11,386 nucleotides of DNA from Phycisphaerae bacterium (lineage in GTDB: Bacteria; Planctomycetota; Phycisphaerae; UBA1845; UTPLA1): contig JAJDEC010000429.1 in NCBI GenBank assembly GCA_029259995.1, forward strand, positions 1 through 11,386, in the 5' to 3' direction. Both the position numbers and the translations under genes were made by a program. The notes below the pieces were generated by a model. The model had not been told where the DNA came from and made no database searches. It saw nothing but the letters and a program-made list of their open reading frames with translations. Shown here piece by piece: positions 1-6,065 of the stretch. Positions within the stretch are counted from its first letter, which is position 1. Every line of letters starts with the position of its first letter.

Positions 1-391
1 GCCGATTCGAATGGACGGCGCGAATCATCGTCGCCTGCACGAGTTGCAGGGCAATCGTGGGCATGGGTCGATTGCGCAGCTCCGCGATGTCGAGACGAAT
101 CGTGTCGAGCGACGAGAGCATGCCGTCGAGATCACGATCGCTGATCGACGTGTGATCGAGCTGCTCATCGAGAAAGGCGTCGTAACCGATCGCATTGATG
201 CGCGCGACGTCTTCGGTTCTGGGTCCGAATGTGATCCGTTGCAGCAGGCGGAGGTTGAGGTCGTCCGTCATCGCCGCCGGCGGCAGCGGCACTGGCGGAA
301 TCGCGTTGCAGTTGAGAAGCGTCGAGCCGGCGGCGCCGGCGCCGAGCGCGGAGATGAACCCGCGCCGCGTTAGCAGCATTCTAGAAGACAT
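1..391 (-). CDS. DUF1800 family protein, N-terminal part (runs off the window)
   Basis: Only the first 130 codons are inside the window; the 3' end lies beyond base 1. The leader has a twin-arginine pattern (LTRRGFISALGAGAAG, about residues 7-22), so export by Tat is likely. The mature part then reads LNLRLLQRITFGPR, followed by IGYDAFLDEQL. These match the start of DUF1800 proteins, where the motif is usually like LLxRxTFGPxxxD and GYxAWLxEQL. DUF1800 proteins are large exported proteins of unknown function, often encoded beside DUF1501 proteins; that neighbour would be outside the window. The ATG at 391 has AAGGAG about 11 bases upstream, a rather long spacing; an ATG at 379 would shorten the leader but keep the RR. 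No antibiotic, enzyme or binding function can be read from this fragment. Confidence 0.8.
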   Translation of the reverse strand, partial: MSSRMLLTRRGFISALGAGAAGSTLLNCNAIPPVPLPPAAMTDDLNLRLLQRITFGPRTEDVARINAIGYDAFLDEQLDHTSISDRDLDGMLSSLDTIRLDIAELRNRPMPTIALQLVQATMIRAVHSNR

Positions 392-644
392 GCGTGTGGA
401 AACTCCTTGGCAGGCGAGGACCAGGGGTCGCGAGCGAACGCCTTTCGATGTTCACTGACACGACAGGCCAAACGCGAGGTGCTACGTTCATATTGTCATA
501 TCGCGAGGGATAATTCCAACTCGAATTGTAAATATTGGTCGTTGGGGAATGGGTGGGGAAACTGGTTGGGAAAAACGGGGCTTTGAAGTCGCGTTTTCTG
601 AGTCCTCTGCATGCGAGCGCACAATCGCCGAGAATCAACCCGAC
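392..644. other. Intergenic region upstream of the DUF1800 gene
   Basis: This 253-base gap separates two minus-strand genes. It contains an AT-rich stretch around 485-540, which is the likely place of the DUF1800 promoter, but I could not find a convincing pair of -35 and -10 boxes. It also holds a G-rich run on the plus strand at 544-580 and a 7-bp inverted repeat CTGAGTC/GACTCAG (598-604 and 642-648) that overlaps the stop codon of the DUF192 gene. The inverted repeat has a 37-base loop and no T-run, so it is not a standard terminator. No gene is visible here. Confidence 0.5.
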
Positions 645-1166
645 TCAGCCTTCATTCAACTCCGCCGGAATCGTCACCCGATCTCCCGCGACAATCCCGT
701 GCTCCGCGAACTGACCGGCCCGGACTTCCAGCACATACTTCGCCGGCTCGATCGACGGATAGCCCATCTCGTTGAGGGCCTCCATCGTGTAGGTCTTCAC
801 AATTGTGCCGTCTGATCGGATGTAGGCGATGTCGAGGGGGATGATCGTGTTGCGCATCCAGAAGCTTCGAAGCGCGTCGCTGTCAAACACGAAGATCATG
901 CCGCGATCCGTCGGAAGTTCCGATTCCGATGTGTTCATAAGGCCGACGCGTTGAAGTTCGAAATCGTCCGCGATGTAGGATGTGTATGTCGCTTTGCCGG
1001 GGATGTCGATCGTCGTCGTCTTCATCGACGCGAGATCGTTCTTGTCCGTCGAGCCGCGAGGCACATCCAGGCACGCCGTCATCATTGGAAACGCCGCCGT
1101 CATGATCATGATTCCAATTCGCGCCAGCCGGCGGGATTGCTTCGGGTTGCAGCTCAATGACATCAT
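645..1166 (-). CDS. DUF192 family lipoprotein
   Basis: This 173-residue protein has a basic N-terminus (SRRLAR), a hydrophobic stretch and then MMTAC with Cys32, which looks like a lipobox, so it is probably exported and lipid-anchored. The DUF192 core is clear: GLMN at 75-78, RGMIFVF at 88-94, and FWMRNTIIPLDIAYI at 102-116, followed by a C-terminal beta-rich part (KYVLEVRAGQFAEHGI, GDRVTIP). DUF192 proteins are small periplasmic or exported proteins with a known fold but no settled function. The start ATG at 1166 has AGGA six bases upstream; a second ATG follows directly at 1163. It begins 27 bases after the stop of the LolA-like gene, so the two are probably co-transcribed. The family assignment is secure; the lipoprotein call is inferred from one cysteine. 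Confidence 0.88.
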   Translation of the reverse strand: MMSLSCNPKQSRRLARIGIMIMTAAFPMMTACLDVPRGSTDKNDLASMKTTTIDIPGKATYTSYIADDFELQRVGLMNTSESELPTDRGMIFVFDSDALRSFWMRNTIIPLDIAYIRSDGTIVKTYTMEALNEMGYPSIEPAKYVLEVRAGQFAEHGIVAGDRVTIPAELNEG

Positions 1167-1193
1167 GCGCGATCCTATCGGCGATTTGTTCGC

Positions 1194-2078
1194 CTAGTTG
1201 TCTTGCGGTGACGCGGCCGCGGCCGCTTCGGTCGGCGGCTCCAGGGGTTCGATGGTTTCCTGAAACCCGTCGGGCGCCGGAACCATGAACCGCTTGGCGT
1301 CGATCGTTTCGTGCTCTTTGATCCTGGCGAATTTCACGTTGATGCGATTGTCGTCGATCTTGCGTTGGCAGACGACTTGCGTCGGCAGATCAAGCTTTCG
1401 ATCGACGAACAGATCCACGTAGCGATATCGTGTGGCCAGATCCGTACCTTCGCGCGGCAGACAGCGAAGTTGAATGGGTGCGTCCTTGGAAGCGCCGCCG
1501 TGATAGCTGTGCAGTTTGATCTCGAAGTGATGCAGCATTTCCGCGCGGCTGCGACCGAACGGCAGCGGAAATGGGCCGCGACCCAGATCGAACAGATCGA
1601 CGTGCTGTCCAGGCTTGACGACTTCACGCCGAATAACGGTCTTCGAACGATCGTTGCGTTCCGTCAGCCAGAGTCCGTCAAATGCGTAGTATTCCGCCGA
1701 CTTGTCGACCGTTCCGCCCTGAACTTTTTTCGTGAAGTGCACCAGGAATCGCGGATGCCCCGATTGCACGAAAAACAGCGTGCCGATCTTGGTCTGTGTT
1801 TCTTCGAGTTCCTCGATCGGCCCCGGCGTGATGAAGTCGTATTGAATCTCGGCTTCAATCGCTTTGGCTGTCTTGCCGCGCGCTTCGAGCTTGTCGAGGG
1901 TCTCGTCGACCAGCGTGTCGCCGGACGACGGCTTGCCTGCGACGATTCGGGCGGTTCGGACAGCAGGCCCATTCGTCGGATCGGCCCCCGTTTTCTTGGC
2001 GGGCTGCGACGTTGGCGTTTGCGCCTGGGCGCCGGCGACGGGCAGGGCGAGCATGAGTATCAGTATGTTCTTGATCAA
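1194..2078 (-). CDS. Exported LolA-like protein of unknown function (TTG start)
   Basis: The protein is 294 residues from a TTG codon at 2078. That start is chosen because GGGAG (2086-2090) lies seven bases upstream and because it gives a compact signal peptide (MIKNILILMLALPVAGAQA). A GTG at 2117 would give 307 residues but places hydrophilic residues in front of the signal and has no well-spaced ribosome site. After a Thr/Ser/Pro-rich linker comes DETLDKLEARGKTAKAIEAE and then strand-rich sequence with FFVQSGHPRFLVHF, YYAFDGLWLTER, and GPFPLPFGRSRAE. The layout (short helix, then a run of antiparallel strands describing the same lipid-cavity shape) resembles LolA/LolB-type or outer-membrane lipoprotein-sorting proteins. 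This is judged by pattern only. The tail is Glu/Pro/Ala-rich. It sits upstream of the DUF192 gene in the same unit; a periplasmic or envelope role is likely, but the substrate is unknown. Confidence 0.7.
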   Translation of the reverse strand: MIKNILILMLALPVAGAQAQTPTSQPAKKTGADPTNGPAVRTARIVAGKPSSGDTLVDETLDKLEARGKTAKAIEAEIQYDFITPGPIEELEETQTKIGTLFFVQSGHPRFLVHFTKKVQGGTVDKSAEYYAFDGLWLTERNDRSKTVIRREVVKPGQHVDLFDLGRGPFPLPFGRSRAEMLHHFEIKLHSYHGGASKDAPIQLRCLPREGTDLATRYRYVDLFVDRKLDLPTQVVCQRKIDDNRINVKFARIKEHETIDAKRFMVPAPDGFQETIEPLEPPTEAAAAASPQDN

Positions 2079-2204
2079 TTCTTTGCTCCCGTACCAATGG
2101 TGGGCTTGCCCGCGCACGCCCCCGCTTCAACATCATCGGCGACGGCGTGCATCCAACGGCAGGACCCGATGGCGGGGCCGACGTTGGTTGTCATGACGCC
2201 GATC

Positions 2205-2234
2205 ATTCTAGGACCCGAACAACAGTGAGGCCAA
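2205..2234 (-). promoter_or_regulatory. Candidate sigma-70-type promoter for the LolA-like/DUF192 unit
   Basis: Read on the minus strand, TTGGCC (2234-2229) is followed after 18 bases by TAGAAT (2210-2205), which differs from the TATAAT consensus at one base. Transcription would start near 2198 and give a leader of about 120 bases before the TTG start at 2078. This is a consensus match only. Confidence 0.35.
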
Positions 2235-2293
2235 CCCGGCGGCCCGATGGCGACATGGAGGCCGTTTCGGAGGCGCCGACGCACCAATTTGCA

Positions 2294-2914
2294 TCAACTC
2301 GACGTCGCGTCGGCGAGTTGGATGCCGAGCAGCGTCGAAAACTCGCGCAGGGACTGTACCACATGGTGCGCTTCGGACGACCAGTCCGGCAACACGTCAA
2401 ACGCTTCCGCCAGATGTACGGAAATCGCCCCCGCGGCGTTCGCGCTGACAATATCGTAATGAAAGTCGCCGATGACCCAGGTCGAGTCCGGAGCGGCGCG
2501 CATTGCGCGGCAGATGTCCAGCACCGGATCCGGTTTCGGTTTGTTGACGCCATCGTCGCGCGTACGAACGAAGTCGAATTCCAGCCCGTGCAGTCGCGTG
2601 ACGATTTCAACCGAGCGGCGCGAATTGCGCGTCATGAGCGCGACAGGCCGGCCCGATTCGCGGATCGCGCTCACGAGCTCCGCGGCGTGCGGTTGCAATT
2701 CACTCGTTTCCGACGCCCGATCCTCGAAGTCTCGTAATACGAGACTTGCCTTCATGCGCGCCGCGTCCGACATGTTCGCCAACGCTTCAAGGATCGGTCC
2801 CTCGTCGATACCGATCGCTGCGCGAATCTCGTCGAAATTGAGATTTGCGCGCGTAAGCGTCCCATCCATGTCGAAGATGACGAGTTGGAAATCGACGCTC
2901 GTCATACTTCGCAT
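2294..2914 (-). CDS. HAD-superfamily hydrolase, phosphoglycolate phosphatase-like
   Basis: This 206-residue cytosolic protein carries all four HAD motifs. Motif I is FDMDGTLT with nucleophile Asp15 and acid Asp17; motif II is LMTRNS with Thr95; motif III is NKPKPDP with Lys125/Lys127; motif IV is GDFHYD with Asp150 and Asp154. The helical stretch between motifs I and II (about residues 22-85) is a cap of the type seen in Gph- and beta-phosphoglucomutase-like enzymes. It probably hydrolyses a small phosphate monoester with Mg2+; the substrate cannot be told from sequence. The ATG at 2914 and another at 2905 are both possible starts and neither has a clear Shine-Dalgarno site. The gene starts 35 bases after the DUF3052 stop, so it is likely read from the same message. 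Confidence 0.88.
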   Translation of the reverse strand: MRSMTSVDFQLVIFDMDGTLTRANLNFDEIRAAIGIDEGPILEALANMSDAARMKASLVLRDFEDRASETSELQPHAAELVSAIRESGRPVALMTRNSRRSVEIVTRLHGLEFDFVRTRDDGVNKPKPDPVLDICRAMRAAPDSTWVIGDFHYDIVSANAAGAISVHLAEAFDVLPDWSSEAHHVVQSLREFSTLLGIQLADATSS

Positions 2915-2949
2915 GTGGAACGATTGAGACTCGTTTGCTTGTCGAGTAT

Positions 2950-3615
2950 TCAGGCCTCGGCGGCAGCGGCTTCGGGGGCCGCACCGTTACCTGTCGATCG
3001 TTTGCGGCCGTTTGTCGGGCGAACGATCTTGTAGGCCGCACGATTGTCCGTGAAGTCGAGCATCTGGACCTGCTTCATGCCGACCTCTCGCGCGGCGGCG
3101 AAGACGTTGGCCTTCGTCACAGTACGCGCGCTCTTCGGCAGCACGACCCAGATCGCGCCGTTGCGCTTCAGCGATTCGGCGAGGATTCCGATTTGACGGA
3201 GTTCGGCCGCCCGCTCAACGCCGATCATCACCATGTCGCAGCGGCGTTTGCCTTCCGCGACGATTTTCGCCTCGCGATCGCGAAGCGATCCCATCAGCTC
3301 GTCATCATCGCCGAGATTCAGGACACGTACCGTGTGCCCCTCCTCCACGCCGAGCTTGTCGGCGAGCGTCTGCGGATTCTGGATGTAGGTAATCCATTCC
3401 TTGGCTTTCACCTCGGTATCGAGCGTGATCGTGACGGGATTGCCATGAAAGCTGAACTTGATTCCGTCGGCGTCCCGGCGCGGATTGGTCAACTCGGCAA
3501 TTCGAAATCGATATTTCGTCGCCCCGGCAAAGTCGATGTGATCCGCTTCCATGCGAACATCGCCTTCGTGGCGTTCCTTCCCCATTTGCAGCCGGCAGGC
3601 TGATTCCATAGCCAT
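2950..3615 (-). CDS. DUF3052-like protein with an extra N-terminal domain
   Basis: The 221-residue protein has two parts. Residues 1-85 (CRLQMG, EADHIDFAG, KFSFHGNPVTITLD, KEWITYIQNP) form a small strand-rich domain that ends in a helix and looks like a PH-like or related beta-barrel module. Residues 86-205 start with DKLGVEEGHTVRVLNLGDDD and contain DMVMIGVERAAELRQIG, GAIWVVLPKSA, ANVFAAAREVGMKQVQMLDF and a closing YKIVRP. This second part agrees with the DUF3052 family, an alpha/beta domain without a known activity. The tail (about residue 205 on) is Gly/Ala/Glu-rich and probably disordered. No signal peptide or membrane segment is present, so it should be cytosolic. The ATG at 3615 has AGGAAGGA about nine bases upstream. 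It is followed by the HAD gene after 35 bases. Confidence 0.78.
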   Translation of the reverse strand: MAMESACRLQMGKERHEGDVRMEADHIDFAGATKYRFRIAELTNPRRDADGIKFSFHGNPVTITLDTEVKAKEWITYIQNPQTLADKLGVEEGHTVRVLNLGDDDELMGSLRDREAKIVAEGKRRCDMVMIGVERAAELRQIGILAESLKRNGAIWVVLPKSARTVTKANVFAAAREVGMKQVQMLDFTDNRAAYKIVRPTNGRKRSTGNGAAPEAAAAEA

Positions 3616-3840
3616 GGGTTTCAGTCCTTCCTCAATTCCGGCGGGCAGGCCGGCGTCGTACGGCGACGATTAATGTCCGCCTCGACAACCAGGGATCGTT
3701 TGGAGCGAATCGCCCACAAACGTCGGAAGCCCCCGCCTCCTTTGATGACACCGGTTCGCACCGCGCCTCGGCGCCGGCGTTCTCGCCGTGCCACGGTGCG
3801 ATCCGATGATTCGGCGTCCCGTGACGGCTTACGACTTACC

Positions 3841-3876
3841 GGAAGCGGAACTTTTCGAATGGACAATCCCGCTTCC
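3841..3876. repeat. Perfect 8-bp inverted repeat, possible operator or 5'-end hairpin
   Basis: GGAAGCGG at 3841-3848 is matched by CCGCTTCC at 3869-3876, with a 20-base AT-rich spacer. It lies 45 bases after the acsA stop and directly after the predicted transcription start of the DUF3052 gene. There is no T-run on either strand, so a rho-independent terminator is unlikely. It could be a regulator site or a structure at the 5' end of the DUF3052 message. Confidence 0.4.
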
Positions 3877-3886
3877 ACAAAAGGCT

Positions 3887-3915
3887 ATTTTATCAGATTT
3901 TGGCGTTTTCGGAAA
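3887..3915 (-). promoter_or_regulatory. Candidate extended -10 promoter for the DUF3052/HAD unit
   Basis: On the minus strand, TGATAAAAT (3895-3887) is an extended -10 element (TG, one base, then TAAAAT with one difference from consensus). The -35 region 17 bases upstream, TTTCCG (3915-3910), is weak, as is usual for extended -10 promoters. The start point would be near 3880, giving a leader of about 265 bases. The promoter abuts the acsA stop codon. Confidence 0.38.
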
Positions 3916-3920
3916 GGTCC

Positions 3921-5882
3921 CTAAGACGCCTCACTATTGAGTGTCGCAATGGTTGTGAGATCCTCCAGTGTCGTGATATCGCCTTTCACGTGGCCCGTTG
4001 TGGCCAATTCCCGGAGCAAACGCCGCATGATCTTGCCGCTGCGTGTTTTTGGCAGTGCGTCCGTAAATCTCACGTCTTTCGGCTTTGCGATCGCGCCGAG
4101 GGTGCTCCCGACGTGCTGTTTTAATTCCTGCTTCAGCGATTCGTCGACTTCGAATCCGCTCTTAAGCGTCACAAATGCGGCAATGGCCTCGCCCGTCATT
4201 TCATCCGGATATCCGATGACGGCCGCTTCGGCGACTTTGGGATGCGACACGAGCGCTGACTCAATTTCCGCCGTTCCCAGGCGATGCCCCGACACTTTGA
4301 TCACGTCGTCGACTCGGCCGATGATCCAGAAATAGCCGTCCTCGTCGCAGCGAGCGCCGTCGCCCGTGAAATAGCAGCCGTCGATCTCGGTCCAATATTG
4401 TTTGCGATATCGCGCTTCATCGCCGTAGATGCCGCGAAGCATGCCGGGCCATGGTTTGCGAATCACCAGCAATCCTGATTCATTCGGCGGAACGGGCGCT
4501 CCCGATGCATCAACGACGGCCGGATCGATTCCAAAGAAGGGGCGCGTGGCGGAGCCGGGTTTCGTCGGCGTCGCGCCCGGGAGCGGCGTGATCATGATTC
4601 CGCCGGTTTCGGTTTGCCACCATGTGTCGACGATCGGACAGCGTCCGCCGCCGATGTTCTCGTCATACCAGTTCCATGCGGCCGGATTGATGGGCTCGCC
4701 GACTGTGCCGAGCAATTTGAGATTGGAAAGATCATGCTTCTTCGGCAACTCGGCGCCCTGCTTCATAAATGCGCGGATCGCCGTCGGCGCCGTGTAGAAC
4801 TTCGTGACTTTGTAGCGATCACAAATCTGCCAGAAGCGTTCCCAATCGGGATAATTCGGGCCGCCTTCGTACATGACATTCGTGACGCCGTTCTGCAAAG
4901 GACCGTACACGATATAGCTGTGGCCCGTGATCCAGCCGATGTCGGCCGTGCACCAATAAACGTCGTCCGGCTTCAGATCGAATACGTGCTTTGCCGTATG
5001 CCGCGTGTAGATCATGTAGCCGGCCGTCGTGTGCAGGATGCCCTTCGGCTTGCCCGTGCTGCCGCTTGTGTACAGCAGGAACAACATGTGCTCTGCGTCC
5101 AGGCGTTCCGCCGGGCAATCTTCGGACATGCCGTCGATGGCTTCGTGCCACCAGACGTCGCGATCCGCCTCCCACTGAATCTCATTCTCGCAGCGCTTCA
5201 GCACGATGACTTTGTCCACCTTGCCGTCGACGAGCTTGCACGCTTCATCAACATTCTGCTTCAGCGGGATGACTTTGCCGCGACGCCAACCGCCGTCGGT
5301 CGTAATGATATGGCGCGAGTCGGCGTCAACGAGGCGATCCGCGATCGCCTGTCCGCTGAAGCCGCCGAAAATGACGGAATGGGGCGCGCCGATCCGGGCG
5401 CAGGCCAGCATCGCGATCGCGAGTTCAGGAACCATCGGCATGTAGATCGTCACGCGATCGTTTTTCTGGATTCCCTGTTTCTTCAGGGCATTCGCGAATT
5501 GGCAGACTCTGGCGTGCAGTTGACGATAGCTCAGCGTGAGCGTGTCCTTGGGCGTGCCGTCGTCGTTGACGGGTTCGCCTTCCCAGATGATGGCCGGATG
5601 ATCGCCGCGACCGTTCTCGATCTGAAAGTCGAGGCAATTGTAGGAGACGTTGGTCTCGGCCCCGGCGAACCATTTCGCAAAAGGAAGCTTCCATTCGAGA
5701 ACGCGATCCCATTTCTTGAAGAAATGCGAGTCGGCCGCGACTTCACCCCAATACCCTTCCGGATCGTCAATCGATCGCTTCCATTGCGATTCATACGCGT
5801 CCATGCTGGGGACGTGTGCCCCGGCTGAGAATGCGGGTGAAGGGGGGACGGCCACGTTGGTCGTGGTGCTGCTGGTGCTCAT
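3921..5882 (-). CDS. acsA: Acetyl-CoA synthetase (AMP-forming acetate--CoA ligase)
   Basis: This 653-residue cytosolic enzyme activates acetate with ATP to acetyl-AMP and transfers the acetyl group to CoA. The length equals that of the classical bacterial enzymes (about 650). The N-terminal acetyl-CoA synthetase domain precedes the AMP-binding core, which has the P-loop YTSGSTGKPKG at 271-281, TADIGWITGHSYIVYGPL, and TWWQTETGG with the acyl-pocket tryptophans near 421-422. The C-terminal domain has YFTGDGARCDEDGYFWIIGR, VDDVIKVSGHRLGTAEIE, and PKTRSGK with Lys617. In the family this lysine is needed for adenylation and is the target of reversible acetylation (Pat and a deacetylase); no such partner genes are nearby. 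The ATG at 5882 is chosen over one at 5900 because AAGGAG (5894-5889) lies six bases upstream. It is divergent from the mutase-like gene across 183 bases. Confidence 0.97.
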   Translation of the reverse strand: MSTSSTTTNVAVPPSPAFSAGAHVPSMDAYESQWKRSIDDPEGYWGEVAADSHFFKKWDRVLEWKLPFAKWFAGAETNVSYNCLDFQIENGRGDHPAIIWEGEPVNDDGTPKDTLTLSYRQLHARVCQFANALKKQGIQKNDRVTIYMPMVPELAIAMLACARIGAPHSVIFGGFSGQAIADRLVDADSRHIITTDGGWRRGKVIPLKQNVDEACKLVDGKVDKVIVLKRCENEIQWEADRDVWWHEAIDGMSEDCPAERLDAEHMLFLLYTSGSTGKPKGILHTTAGYMIYTRHTAKHVFDLKPDDVYWCTADIGWITGHSYIVYGPLQNGVTNVMYEGGPNYPDWERFWQICDRYKVTKFYTAPTAIRAFMKQGAELPKKHDLSNLKLLGTVGEPINPAAWNWYDENIGGGRCPIVDTWWQTETGGIMITPLPGATPTKPGSATRPFFGIDPAVVDASGAPVPPNESGLLVIRKPWPGMLRGIYGDEARYRKQYWTEIDGCYFTGDGARCDEDGYFWIIGRVDDVIKVSGHRLGTAEIESALVSHPKVAEAAVIGYPDEMTGEAIAAFVTLKSGFEVDESLKQELKQHVGSTLGAIAKPKDVRFTDALPKTRSGKIMRRLLRELATTGHVKGDITTLEDLTTIATLNSEAS

Positions 5883-5931
5883 CACATGCTCCTTAAACAA
5901 CAGTTGCGTCGCACGATTGACATGATTTCAC

Positions 5932-5961
5932 ATGATACGACCTCGCCCCGTAACTCGCCAA
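5932..5961 (-). promoter_or_regulatory. Candidate sigma-70-type promoter for acsA
   Basis: Read on the minus strand, TTGGCG (5961-5956) is followed after 18 bases by TATCAT (5937-5932), one base from the -10 consensus. The start point would be near 5925, leaving a short leader of about 43 bases before the ATG. A direct repeat ACATGAT occurs twice with a 10-base period across the -10 and start-point region (plus-strand 5920-5936), which could be a protein-binding site. Prediction from consensus only. Confidence 0.42.
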
Positions 5962-6065
5962 TTTCCTGAACGAACCGGCATTGACGCGGCCGCGTAACAA
6001 CACGGGCCAGGGCCCGATTGTGATTTCCAGAACACCGCTGGCGGGCGGACCAGGAAGGCAGCTCA

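Larger units (their letters stand above)
3616..3920. other. 305-base gap between acsA and the DUF3052 gene
   Basis: The gap carries a candidate extended -10 promoter close to the acsA stop codon and, just downstream of it, a perfect 8-bp inverted repeat; both are listed separately. The remainder (about 3616-3840) would be a long leader for the DUF3052 message. An open frame of 85 codons exists at 3621-3878 on the minus strand, but its product is Arg-rich without recognisable features and I do not count it as a gene. An AAAGGAGG string at 3743-3736 (minus) has no start codon at a workable distance. Confidence 0.45.

Noticed and set aside
598..648. CTGAGTC/GACTCAG as a terminator for the DUF192 gene
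   Set aside because: The loop is 37 bases, the stem only 7, there is no T-run and it overlaps the stop codon.
1311..2228. 305-codon open frame on the plus strand
   Set aside because: It is antisense to the LolA-like gene, which has a signal peptide and ribosome site. The plus-strand product has no domain-like pattern.
3736..3743. Strong AAAGGAGG ribosome-site-like string on the minus strand
   Set aside because: No ATG, GTG or TTG lies 5-10 bases downstream, so it cannot start a small leader peptide.
3621..3878. 85-codon minus-strand frame between acsA and the DUF3052 gene
   Set aside because: Arg-rich low-information product, no ribosome site at its start, and it runs through the inverted repeat. 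More likely leader DNA.
4614..5828. 404-codon open frame on the plus strand
   Set aside because: It lies wholly antisense to acsA, whose motifs are unmistakable. It has no family motif and is a by-product of GC-rich codon use.
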